From Acanthococcus lagerstroemiae (Eukaryota; Arthropoda; Insecta; Hemiptera; Eriococcidae), in the NCBI GenBank assembly GCA_031841125.1, contig CM063114.1, positions 310,001-374,000 of the forward strand: a stretch of DNA of 64,000 nucleotides, in the 5' to 3' direction. Made by a program: the position numbers and the translations under genes. Positions 22,661 to 33,066 of the stretch are shown here, piece by piece; positions within the stretch are counted from its first letter, which is position 1, and every line of letters starts with the position of its first letter. Below the pieces are notes generated by a model. That model was not told the origin of the DNA and ran no database searches. It saw only the letters and a list, made by a program, of their open reading frames with translations.

Positions 22661-23117
22661 ATTTAAGTTCAGCATAAGAAGCGCAAGGCGACTTATGTAC
22701 TCGATGTTGTTTGGGATTTAATTTATACGAAATCGAATTTTGATAGCCGCGTAGTTTTGTTGTATTATACAAATGTTTCGGTCTTACACGTTTCCGCCTT
22801 GAATGTATCGATTTCAAATTTATACGAACTCTTAATTTTGATAGCCGGGTAGTTTTATATTTTTTTTATTATAATACTATTCCCTGTCGAGAGTTGCGTT
22901 TTTAAAACGTGAATGGCTTAAACATTTCAGCGAATACCATCATCCTTTCGACATTTGCGTTTTTTAAAACGTTAACGACTTAAACGTGTCGACAGTGTCT
23001 TGATTGCGAGGAACGACAGATTCGGTATTTTCGTACTGGAGGACGGCGAAGGAGTCGAGTGCTTTTCGGCCAACCCGAAAAGTCGGTACTGTTTGGACAA
23101 AAGTTTTTTATTTTAGC
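22661..23117. other. No gene seen
   Basis: Includes two similar short stretches around GATAGCCGCGTAGTTTT (22741) and GATAGCCGGGTAGTTTT (22839), and two around TTTAAAACGTGAATGGCTTAAAC (22899) and TTTAAAACGTTAACGACTTAAAC (22963). These are degenerate tandem duplications of about 65-100 bp. Confidence 0.4.
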
Positions 23118-23795
23118 ATGGAACATATTATGCTTTAGTCATGAGCTAACTGCCAGAAAACGACACGAAATTTCGTTACAAAATTTCGTAACGAAAAGTA
23201 GCGCCTCATGAGCTCGTTTTCTTCTAGAAATTTCCATGGAAATTTATTTATTTAATATTATTACCAATATTGGCCATCAAGTTAACGTTTTATACAAAAA
23301 CGTTCGGCTACTAATGACGACACAATTAGACGATAGTTAAATAGTACCATACCGCCCTATTTTCGGGTTGGAAAACAGTGTTTTATCATGATGATAGTCG
23401 TAATGCGCGGAAAACAAAACTATTGAGGTGCGGAAAGTAAAAACGTTCAAGTGCGGAAAGCAAAAAATCCCGGCCAGTTAATTCCTAGGCACGCGTGACG
23501 TCAAGACATTGAGTTACTGTTAGCAAAAATGCCCATCTTTTGTTTAGCCATCAGCATAAATCGGTCTAATTCACCATCCACCAACAAGGCTCTTTCTTAA
23601 AGCAAAAAATAGAGATTATTCATTATTTTCCTATCTTCTAAAATTAAAACAGTATACACAACGGCATTTGAAAGTAAATACTTCGTATTACTCAGTCTTC
23701 CGAAGCTGTATCGCAATTGTGCGTTAATCTACTATTATTTCCAAATCCTTAAAACATCTAACATAAAATAAAAATTAGCTAAAGCATGTTCCATG
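23118..23795. mobile_element. Possible 0.68-kb TIR element
   Basis: CATGGAACATATTATGCTTTAG at the left and CTAAAGCATGTTCCATG at the right are complementary apart from a 5-base insertion. Internally, TTTCGTTAC and GTAACGAAA form a small hairpin (near 23170-23200), and GTGCGGAAAG recurs near 23430 and 23452. There is no coding sequence and no confirmed target duplication. Confidence 0.4.
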
Positions 23796-24764
23796 TTCTT
23801 TATATTTTAGCTGTAAGCTCAAAATAAAATAGATCGTGGGGGAGGGGTCTACTCGTTGAAAATTTCGAACTTGTTTTCCGATTGTGTTCGATTAGGTGCC
23901 CGTACAAAAAAAAAAAATGTGTTCTCACCAATTTCTTTATAAAATTTAAATACACAGGTCTATAGGAAGCGTCGAAAACGTGTTATTTTACGCGAAGTTT
24001 TTTCCCTAATTGTTTTCTTCAATTCATTTAAGAGGTGAGAGAAGAAGAAACTCCACAGAAACTTCTTTGCATCCCTTTTTTCCATAGATGTGCCCACTGC
24101 TGTATAATATATTCTATTTTTAATAAGTCTTTGATAAAAATCGCATGTTGGTCTGATAATGGTAACTTTTTGGTTAATTTTTTGGTAATTTTAGTCACTT
24201 TTTCAACTTTTTTGAGAAAAAAATTGAGTGGCCGCCCTGTACACGTTTATGTAGTGCGAAATGTTGACTTTTGGGTTCTAGTTGTTTCCAATATTAGAGG
24301 AATATCAAACTCGGGTCACCTAATCAACATTACAAAGTTTTGAAAAAACTCTTGATGAGCCTCTGTGAGAATCTTCAGGGACCTTCGTTGAGTATACTGA
24401 GTTGATTTCCTGAGTACAGTAATGTAGTTTTGCAATTAGTCGGTTGATGGCTTTTTTTTTTCTTGCTTTTTTTTTTTTTTTTTTTATTTTATTTTAATTA
24501 TATTGCTGAATTTATTTCCTACTAGCAACTGACTGCAAGCGTCAGTTCTTCTGGAGGTAATCTATAATGGAATTATTGGGTATCACATGCATAAAGAATT
24601 TTGCGTGGGCAAGCCACTGTTTACTCGTTAGTTTTCATTTGCGATAATACAAATGTTGCAGGAAGAAATGTGCTGTATTGTTATCATTTGCGGTAATAAT
24701 AATTCAATTTAAATTTATTCAGTGAAATTTCAGACTATTACAATGAATCATGGTATAATTTTAC

Positions 24765-24799
24765 GCCGCCCCGTACGCCATATGGCGCTATCGGGCGGC
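24765..24799. repeat. Two-tier GC hairpin
   Basis: GCCGCCC (24765-24771) pairs with GGGCGGC (24793-24799), and the perfect 12-bp palindrome CGCCATATGGCG (24776-24787) lies between them. The sequence GGCGGATTATTATRATRTTRATRAA then occurs twice, at about 24796 and 24845. The surroundings are very AT-rich. Confidence 0.65.
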
Positions 24800-25033
24800 G
24801 GATTATTATAATATTAATGAAAATAAGTAAAATGCATGGATAACCGGCGGATTATTATGATGTTGATAAATAGGAGAAAGAAAAAATATAAATTAAAAAA
24901 AAATTTTGTCGGCGCATTTTTAGTTTAAAAAAAAATAATATTTGTCGGTAAATTTTCCTTCTCCACCCTCTAAGCTGAAGGTCAAGTTTCGTCTCTACAG
25001 CTAGTTGCAAGCTAAAAAAAAGTACATGTGTCC

Positions 25034-25137
25034 CTCCGGTGATGCGATACTCGAAAGGGTAGTTTCCGGGACCGGAGGTGCGGTGTCATAGAGGCCACTT
25101 TGGCATGCGTGCATCGCCATACATCCCACCACACCAT
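25034..25137 (+). repeat. GC-rich dispersed element, copy A
   Basis: One of four related copies in the window (others at 31629-31733, 37506-37613 and 42787-42879). The shared core is TTTGGCATGCGTGCATCGCC preceded by a TTTCCGG...GGTGYGGTGTC block. Copies A and C are the closest pair. The core can fold as TGGC-ATGC-GT-GCAT-C-GCCA. It is not a tRNA, 5S or other RNA I recognise. Confidence 0.7.
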
Positions 25138-25491
25138 ATCTCATTTGAGGAGTATCGGTACATCTACGTACCTAGGTACTGTTCGTATTTTATGTAAGAT
25201 GTGAGTTGAGTTATGCGATGTATACGTATGAGATAGGTAGTAACAGGTACTAGGTAGGTAGGCTACCTGCTCTTAGCCTCATGCATGGATACCGTGTCGC
25301 ATTTCATCGACTTTTAACATGCGCGTAAAAAATATTCGTACGGTATTTTGATGGGTACTCTTCTCCCTTTTTTCCTCGTTGCTATTTGTACTTATGTGCT
25401 TCCAACCCAGCTGTTATCTTATTCGCGTGTCTGACTGGGACTTTTATGTGTATTCGCTGCACAAATCATCGACTGGACTGGACTAGACTAA

Positions 25492-25518
25492 AGTAGAGTA
25501 GAGTAGAGTAGAGTAGAA
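25492..25518. repeat. (GTAGA)n microsatellite
   Basis: About five units of GTAGA/AGAGT, preceded by a GACTGGACTGGACTAGACTA run. Confidence 0.8.
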
Positions 25519-27798
25519 TAACGAGATTGCGCGTATTTAATCAGTTTTCTAAGCGTACCCGATGAATAAGACAAATCTTACAACCAGTAGTATTCGTTAA
25601 TTTCATCTAAATCTGACCGTAAACTAATTAAAAGTTATTAATCTAATATTTAGCCACGGTGGCGTTTTTATTTTATTTTCTTCTTTTTATCTGTCCGCCT
25701 TTCATTCCCTTACTTCAATTTTTGTTTGTTTGTTGGTCGTTCTGTATGACGTCGACAACGCGAGCGTGTAGCGCCGCTTTTCGTACTTAAAGTCGCGTTT
25801 CGCGTTACTAAATACTTCGAATTGCCAATGACGCGCAACGCGACGCTTCGGTCATTGGTAGTGTCGATGTACGAGTACGAGCGCAATACGTTGCATCGAT
25901 ACTAAAAACTAAAAAAGATTGCCTCTTGCGATATAATATACCTATTAGATATTAGATACCTATATATTATGTAGTATAGTTTTTGTTCATCATAGAACGA
26001 AGGAAGCGAGCAACAATCTCATATGGGATAGAGATAGAGAACAGTGCTCGGCTACTTCTCGCCGCTATTTGATATCACGGTCGATTTTACGTTTCATTTA
26101 TCGTTTTTGAACACGGCGGCATCGTAAAAGGCCGTTCGGGAATTAGTTTGTAATCGGTTCGCTCTGCGATGGCGTATTTTTTGCTAACGCGTCGACATCT
26201 TATTGCCCTTTACAGTCGATCTCTTTCCACCGCATATGCGCATCGTGTCGTGTCGCCTTTGCTTAAGTATATACATAATATGTAGTACATACAGCGAAAA
26301 GAAGTTGTCAAAACTGTAATATCTATTTACGCTAACCTCGCTTTTTTTGTTTCTTACGGGTCTTTCGGTAATGCACATGAGATTCAACTTCGGCAGGACA
26401 GCAGTACAGCAGTAGCCTACTAGTCAACGAGTGGATTACCGCCGCTGTTTGGTGTACTTCTAGTTGGTCGCTTTCGTAGGTCGGATTCCTCTTCGCCGTT
26501 TGGTGGAGTTTCTCGATTTTACCGGTTACCCAGTCGAGAATGTTCGAGGCTTGCTTGCCTATTTGACAGGAATGCAGCGAGGCAGGTACCCCTATACCTT
26601 GTCAGGCTAGCCGGTAAATCTAGCGCCCGACGCCTCGCGCATACTCGACTCAAAAACACTTTGCAGAGCGGGTTACGAGCTTTGTGTTAGCACTGGGCTG
26701 TGTCGGTACCATCCGAGATATCTTCTGCAGTCCTGGCCAGCAGCAAACGCAGCGAGAACCAAATCACATGGGCGAACCCGCAAACAGATTGAGAGAGCAT
26801 TTATAGCATCAGCGCGTGTTACGATGGGATGCTTGTTGGTACCTCGTGTTCGCGTCCCTACTGCGTTCTAGTCCGGCCGGGTCGTTGGGGACATCCGCAC
26901 TATCCCTCCGTCTTAGTCACGCGAAAATAATGCTACAGAATGCGAACGGATCCGGACCCTCCGGCTTAATACAAAACAGATGGAAAAAAATTCTTAGTTT
27001 TTCGCGTATTCTGGCAAACGGAACATTTTTGATAGCGAGTGAAACTTCGCGCTTTTCCTTTCATCTCTTGATATACCCACTGAACAGAGGGTGCCTTTGT
27101 ACCCGATTTCGCCGTGTAAAATTGGTTGTCGGGATGGGAAAGAAAAAAAAATGCCGTTAAATTATTTGACACGCTGTCTGTTCATCTACGTAGGTACTCA
27201 GTTATGGAGAGTCGATAGTGGAACAAAATTGAAATGTTAGCGTGGTTACTATCGGAAGTGTACCAGAGAAATTGAAATTTATTTTCGCAAAAGAATTTCG
27301 TGTCGATTTCCAAAAACTAATTGGGTTACAAAAATAACTTCGACGAAGTAATTATCATTATTTACATATGGTCACTTTAGCTTCAGTTCCGGAAGATTAT
27401 CATTGACGTGGACGTTTTGCGAGAAGGAAAGAGGCAAATGGAATATTTTCCTCTCTCAAATTTTGAAAAAATAAAAATGCCTCGTTCGATCTACAATGGT
27501 TTCTTCCTCTCGAGGGGAGGGGGAGGGCTGGCAAAAAATACTAATTCGGAGAAAGTTTACGTTTTTCAAATTTTGTTATTTTCAATTATTTTGTTGTGTA
27601 CGAACTTGTTTTATAAAAGACGACAACCTTCGTAATGTAAACATTTACAGTAAAAACAAAAGAGTTTAAACAAAATACTGATTTTTTTTTTTTTTTGCTA
27701 ACTATGGGCGTAAAATACATCGTGCAACTGATATGGAGCTTACATTAATAACCAAAATAATTCGAATATTTGATACGTTAAAACCTAACATATCGAGT
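25519..27798. other. CpG-richer, repeat-poor DNA; possible promoter or 5' exon region
   Basis: From about 25740 to 26960 the DNA is less AT-rich and rich in CG dinucleotides, without the MITEs seen elsewhere. A frame at 26822-27160 begins with hydrophobic codons (ACWYLVFASLL) but has no ATG at its start and no recognised domain. A TATATTATG-rich stretch lies at 25930-25980. An upstream exon of an unseen gene is possible; nothing proves it. Confidence 0.3.
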
Positions 27799-30775
27799 AG
27801 GGTCGAGCACCCATTTGTTGGCCACATTAAGACTTTTCTCAACTTGGCGTTCCTATTTGGGCGGTAAAATGAGTTGATAATCTGATGTTATGCATATATT
27901 ATGAATCACTGTTTATTGGACTTTCGAACTGAATCGTTCGCGAACTCTGTAAGGCCCCTCATTACGTTTATTTTCGCTAGAAAATAAAAAAAGGGAAAAT
28001 TCTCTTATTTGGCCGCTTTGGTCCGACAGTGGCCACTCTGGGTTCCATTTTTGGCCACTTTTAAAAAATTGATAGATCAAACTAATTTTCTTCTATTTTC
28101 ACGTTAAATTGTATATTTTCCAGCGTTATATACTTGTTAATGGAACAATATAATGACAATAATTCTAGAAATATATTGTCTTTTAGCCACTGGATTCAAG
28201 CAGTTTTCACAGATAAATTTCCGTGTTTTTTGTTTTTTTTCTAAGCGGCAGTCATGGTGTGCCCAGTCCTTGCACGTGAGACACTGGTCCCACTTCTCAC
28301 CATCGGTGTTTGTTGAGAAGAGTCCTCCACAGTATAAACATGGTGTGTTATACTGAAATGATCAAAACAACTTTTAGTATCGGCTACATTGTAAAAGTAG
28401 TTACTATATTTTCGCGAGTAGGAGATTGCTTCTTAAGTCGACTCTACTTGAGCTTCTCTAGTGATTCATTCTTTTTCTCGATCCAGGATACGTGGGTTAT
28501 TACCGACAGGAGCCGCGCCTTTCTTCTTTTTACTATATTTGCAGGTGGATTACAAATTTCTCTTAGAGTAGTGGAAATACGCTTCCGTTGTTTAAGTCAT
28601 CTACATCAAAAAATAATTCAGAAGATTATAATTCTATTCTTGTTTCAAACCAATACGAAAGTTGTATGTTGAAGACCACTTACTTGACCGCAGGCGTTGC
28701 ATGACCAGATCCAGAAGTCTTGGAGGTAACATTTTTGACAATAGATTCACTAGCTTCAATCACCTCACTATTTGAACTGAAGATTTAAAAAAATAAGAAT
28801 ATTAAGACCTCCAATAGTATTAGTGAATATTCTTAATAGGTATATTCAAGTTTAACTACCAGATTAATCTCAGGTGTCGCAAGGGAAGATTCGTTTTCTC
28901 TCTCGCATTCGAAAAGATTCTCAGGTGAGGTGTCATCGGACAAAACATGTTCATTTTCTTCTTTCTCAGGAGAAGAACTACTGCGTAAAACAGGCTCATT
29001 TTTCTCTTGTTCTTTTTGGAAAATTTCCAAATATTATACTAAGTGCATGTCAAGTATGGTATGAAGTAAGAGTAGTACTGATTCTCATATTCACTTGATT
29101 CGGAATTCGCCCAAGAATTCATCCACGTTGTTAGCAAAGTAGGACTCATCATTATCAGCATTCTGAACCTGAACATCAACATTCAATTCTACCTCTAATG
29201 GACGGCCCGTATTCGTCAACTTTCACAAAGAAAATACGCTAATGAAATGTGGATTAGTTTCATACTCGGTGTCGCAAAGGGCACATGACTGAAGTTCGGT
29301 CAGCACATCCCCTGGAATGTTTTCCTGGTTTTTCTTGTTCCACAGATACTGAGGCACCTTCGCTCAGGTCTTTGTTATCGTCCTTTTGAGTGACTAATTT
29401 TGTACAATCAAGACCATCACCAGTGAAAGGAATGAGGCTGCAACTTCTGAAACCTTTGGCCATATGATTCCTGAAAAATTCTCATGCTCAAATAGATCAG
29501 CCATTAAACTAACCGATCTGCAAAATCAGCGTCAAAAGACACTCTTTTTTGAGTCAAAATAGTGTCGGTCCTTGACAATCACGTAGGCTCCGCCCACTTG
29601 TATAGCAGAACTGATCGGTCAAAAGTATGTCAAGAATTCAAAATGCGTCGGAGTGCTCTGATTGGTTGAATGATTGTCAAAATGTCAAAACACCATGTCA
29701 AAATTCGCAAAATTGACGCAGATCAAAATTATGTCAACCCTTGTAGATCGAATAGGAATATAGGAATATGTATTATGTTTTTTCACATTCTGAATTTTAG
29801 ACCTCTCCTCTTGTATGCTTTCAGCAGTTTCTTCCACTTCTTCTTCAAAGGAAAAAAAAAGTTATATCAACTGGCTGCAGCACATGAGTGGTGTTGGGGA
29901 GGGGGAGGGGGTAAACATACAAGAACAATGTTGCGGTCTCTACAAAAATTGGACAACTGAAGACTGAGGTGGGATCCATGTCCATCAAGGAAGACAATGA
30001 CAGAGCGTTGAATTTCATTCTTCTCAAGGTAGGGTTCAAACTCCTCTCTGACATATTTGTAAAAAAAAAAAAACTCGGAAGTCGTCCGTCCTTTTGCTGA
30101 ACAATAGAGGACCCAGTCTGGAGGAATTGCAGCTCTCACATAGTGTTGAATGCGCTAGCCAGCAAATAACGCTAGTGGTGGCGCCATTTTCCCAGGCATC
30201 ATACTGCATTCTTTTTTCGAAGATTCTAATCAGAAACGCAGTCTGTGTTTACTATTAGGTCTATGCCCTCCCTGTACCCTAGTGTTGGAAAATGTCAGGG
30301 TGACCATTAATGGTTCAGTCAGTTTCATTTTTGGCCACCCAGGTGGCCATAAATGGAAAACGGTTGTTTTGTCAATCCCTAATATGACCACCCAATATTA
30401 TTAAATAATAAACAACAATTTTTCACATATTTCATGCTTTTCTTGTAGCTACAAACTTGGTTAATCACAGACACAACTCAATTATTAAATGGATGCATTT
30501 TGAAAAATTACATACTCTCCTGTAACCCACCTACTTTTTTCATTGTTGACCTCAGAATTTTACAATTTCAACAACTTTCACTGATAAATAATTTAATTTT
30601 ACTAACTGACATCACTGAAAGTAGGAAACCATCATTGAATTCACAGAAGCAGTGTTGTCTGGTAGGAATGAAAAAGGTTTCACCCCAGTCGAATCACTTT
30701 TAACTGTTCTGTATGGCTTTTTGATATTGGAAGTGGCCACTGTAGGGCAGGTGGCCACAAATGGGTGCTCGACCC
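27799..30775 (-). mobile_element. Pogo-like (Tc1/mariner group) DNA transposon, 2.98 kb
   Basis: The terminal sequence AGGGTCGAGCACCCATTTGT at 27799 is repeated in complement at the right end (30756-30775), with one indel further in, just before GGCCAC. Both subterminal regions carry several GTGGCCA/TGGCCAC motifs (near 27821, 28030, 28054 on the left; 30333, 30346, 30734, 30751 on the right), plausibly transposase binding sites. The minus strand encodes a DDE_1-type transposase with a C-terminal PHD-like finger. A TA target duplication is not evident, since CAGGG on the right corresponds to TAGGG on the left. Confidence 0.85.
28137..30160 (-). pseudogene. Pogo/Tigger-like transposase with C-terminal PHD-type finger, N-terminally deleted
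   Basis: The minus strand first encodes the DDE_1 core: AIPPDWVLYCSAKGRTTSEF, then VIVFLDGHGSHLSL with the second catalytic Asp (about 30124-29900). A frameshift in a pyrimidine run near 29895-29912 follows, then NTTHVLQPVD with the third Asp and a basic KKKWKKLLKAYKRR tail. Later exons give MAKGFRSCSLIPF (29463 down), an acidic Glu/Ser-rich linker (29030-28833), and a clean exon at 28776-28684 bounded by CTTCAG and GTAAGT. The last exon, 28352-28137, is preceded by TTTCAG and encodes CLYC, CLTC, H, C and CENC in C4HC3 (PHD) spacing before a TAA stop. The helix-turn-helix DNA-binding region and first catalytic Asp are missing upstream, so it is not an active enzyme. The exon model is inferred. 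Confidence 0.75.
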
Positions 30776-30776
30776 T

Positions 30777-31616
30777 GCTAATAAACTAATGCGAATCACG
30801 TAAGTTACCTAACGGAGATTTATCGAAAAATAATTGTAGAACTTGTCGAGTGCGAACTCGTTACTTACGTTTACGTATGCACTGTCTGTCAATTGATTGT
30901 GGGTAGCGCTTGCGACTGTCTGTCATATAGCCTATACATATTTATTATGTATAATATGTAATGAGCGACTTGGTAACTCCGGTAGGTGCTAGAATCGTGT
31001 TACTGCTATGATAGCCTCTAGATAGGTTCGTAGTGAGTAGACACGTATACTAGAGGCAATAAGTACACATATGTATGTAGATGTGGCGTTGCTTGATTGC
31101 GCGCCGCATATTATTGAATCAGACAGAAAGAAAGTACTCGTGTGTTCCACCAACTCGTGAGACGTAAAAATAATTTCGAGAATTTCCTTATTTTCATATT
31201 AACGAATACGTTCGGCATCGTTAAAAAAACAATAATAATAATAATAAACAATTACGGGAAGTGAATTACGAATACATATATAACTGCGGCGGCGATAAAT
31301 TGAACATTTTAATTAAATTATTCGCCGAAAATGAAAACATTTTCTCCACACGGTGCTATATAAGCTGTTACTGGCTGATTATCTGGCTGCAGGCATACGA
31401 ATTACGAATAAGAAAATGATGACGGGTAATTCGAGAAGAATAAAAAAGTTTTTCTTAAGCATTGAAAATGTTCGCAATGCGATGCAACGCAACGCGGCGA
31501 CGTCACGTCATGTCGACAATGTCGACCGTAAAATTAAACGGTCGATATTATAAGTACGACTATACCTATAAGTTACTAGATAGTTAAGCCATGTGCTCTA
31601 TCTCGACGTTCCCCCC
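30777..31616. other. No gene seen
   Basis: Contains an (AAT)n run near 31231-31246. A 66-codon frame at 31353-31553 is not recognised. Confidence 0.4.
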
Positions 31617-31733
31617 TATCCCGATGCAGGCCCAATCGGGATATTTCCGGGATAGAGGGTGCGATGTCCCGGGGCCGATTTGGCACGCGTGCATCGCCTT
31701 ACGCCCCACTATCATCATCGATAGGCAAATTAG
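31617..31733 (+). repeat. GC-rich dispersed element, copy B, with alternative hairpins
   Basis: The core (31629-31733) matches copy D closely. It starts after a pyrimidine tract and CAG (CCTATCCCGATGCAG then GCCCA), as in D (TTTTAGCACAG then GCCCA), which could be a splice acceptor. Upstream, TATCCCGAT (31617-31625) pairs with ATCGGGATA (31635-31643), while CCCTATCCC could instead pair with GGGATAGAGGG further on. The frame SRGRFGTRASPYAPLSS is open here and nearly the same in D. Confidence 0.7.
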
Positions 31734-33066
31734 AAAAAGAGGTTACTAGATCGAGCGGCGATAGTACTCTCATTGGCTCGAGGATTACCGTCTATCGCGA
31801 TTGTCTCGCTAGAGTCGATTTCTCCGGGCGTAACCTACATGTCCTGTTCAAGAAGAACCTTTCCATGCCCCCTCCTTCCACCCTTTCAAAACACGAGTTA
31901 AATAAATAAATAGACGAGTAAAAGTTAGGTAGACCTGGTTTGACTATAATGCTTCGGCACTGACGTACTTTACACTAGCTCGTATTTGATCGCAGGTTAA
32001 GGATGTACCTAGTTCACGCTGAAACCCGAAAATGTTTGTAATCTATCGACGACGACTAGACCTATTTACCTGCCTGTTGGTCTGCGCTACGTAGTTATTG
32101 GGCTCTCGAAAATGGCGAATTCGTTCGCGCTCGCCGGAGCGGAATGAAGTCAACTGAGACGCAAGGGCCACCGTGAACGACGTACATAGGTATTCGGCGT
32201 AAGAAAACCCGTATGCTCCCGCATCTGATTTTCTGTTTCGAGACGAGTACACGACCACGACCGCGACCGCGACCACGACCACGAGCAGTTGATGCGTCGT
32301 TGCTCCATCCGCCGCTTCGCCTTCCACACTGCTGTAACCACTAACCACTCACTACTCGAGTCGACGAAGCACAATTTTGATTAACCAATGAGTTGAGTTG
32401 TATACAATTTACTTGAAACAAGTGGCGACAGTAAATCTGGTGTGACACTCATTCCAGCCGTGCTCTACTTTCGACTCGACGCCGAAAGGGTAGTACTCGT
32501 CCAGTACGAATTCGTTGTCTTTCTTGAAGATCGACCGGCGTTCCTCTCCTTTTCTCACCTTGTATTACGCTCTACCGTACAAACCTAGCCTCCGTCTCTG
32601 TGTGCGTGTGTGTCTACCTGTTGATCTATTCGCCTACTTGTCGACTATTTAACTGACTAACTGACTAACTAACTACTGACTGTCAGTCTGTTTTTCTGTC
32701 TTCGATTGCTCCTCTGTATCAGACGACCTGGAGTAATAGCCGACTGTAGAATTCTCCAAGTCTGGCAGCCTCGCTACAGTCGTCTCTCGATCGGCGGCTG
32801 GCAGTCTGTCTCTGGTCGTCGTATGATCCCGTGCGCGATTTTTAAGATTTATTAAAATAGGCAACTCGTTCGACATTCTTTTGGCAGATACGAGTATGTA
32901 GAAGGGGACGAAAATCAGTTTCATAGTATACGCGGCAAAAGGAGAAAATGCTTTCGATTCGCCGGCGCCGTCCCGATAGCTTCCGAAACACGTCAAATTC
33001 CCAGCGCTTAAAAACGATGAAATTCGTATTAGTATAATCGCACTAGGTACAAAATAGAGGTTAAAA
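31734..33066. other. No gene seen; short simple repeats
   Basis: Includes an imperfect (CGACCA)n run at 32250-32285 and a run of CTGACTAA units near 32651-32680. A 151-codon minus-strand frame (32673-33128) overlaps an inverted-repeat arm, has no known domain and is not called. Confidence 0.4.

Noticed and set aside
32043..32374. Minus-strand frames with Val/Ala or Trp/Ser-rich repeats
   Set aside because: They come from a CGACCA-type simple repeat.
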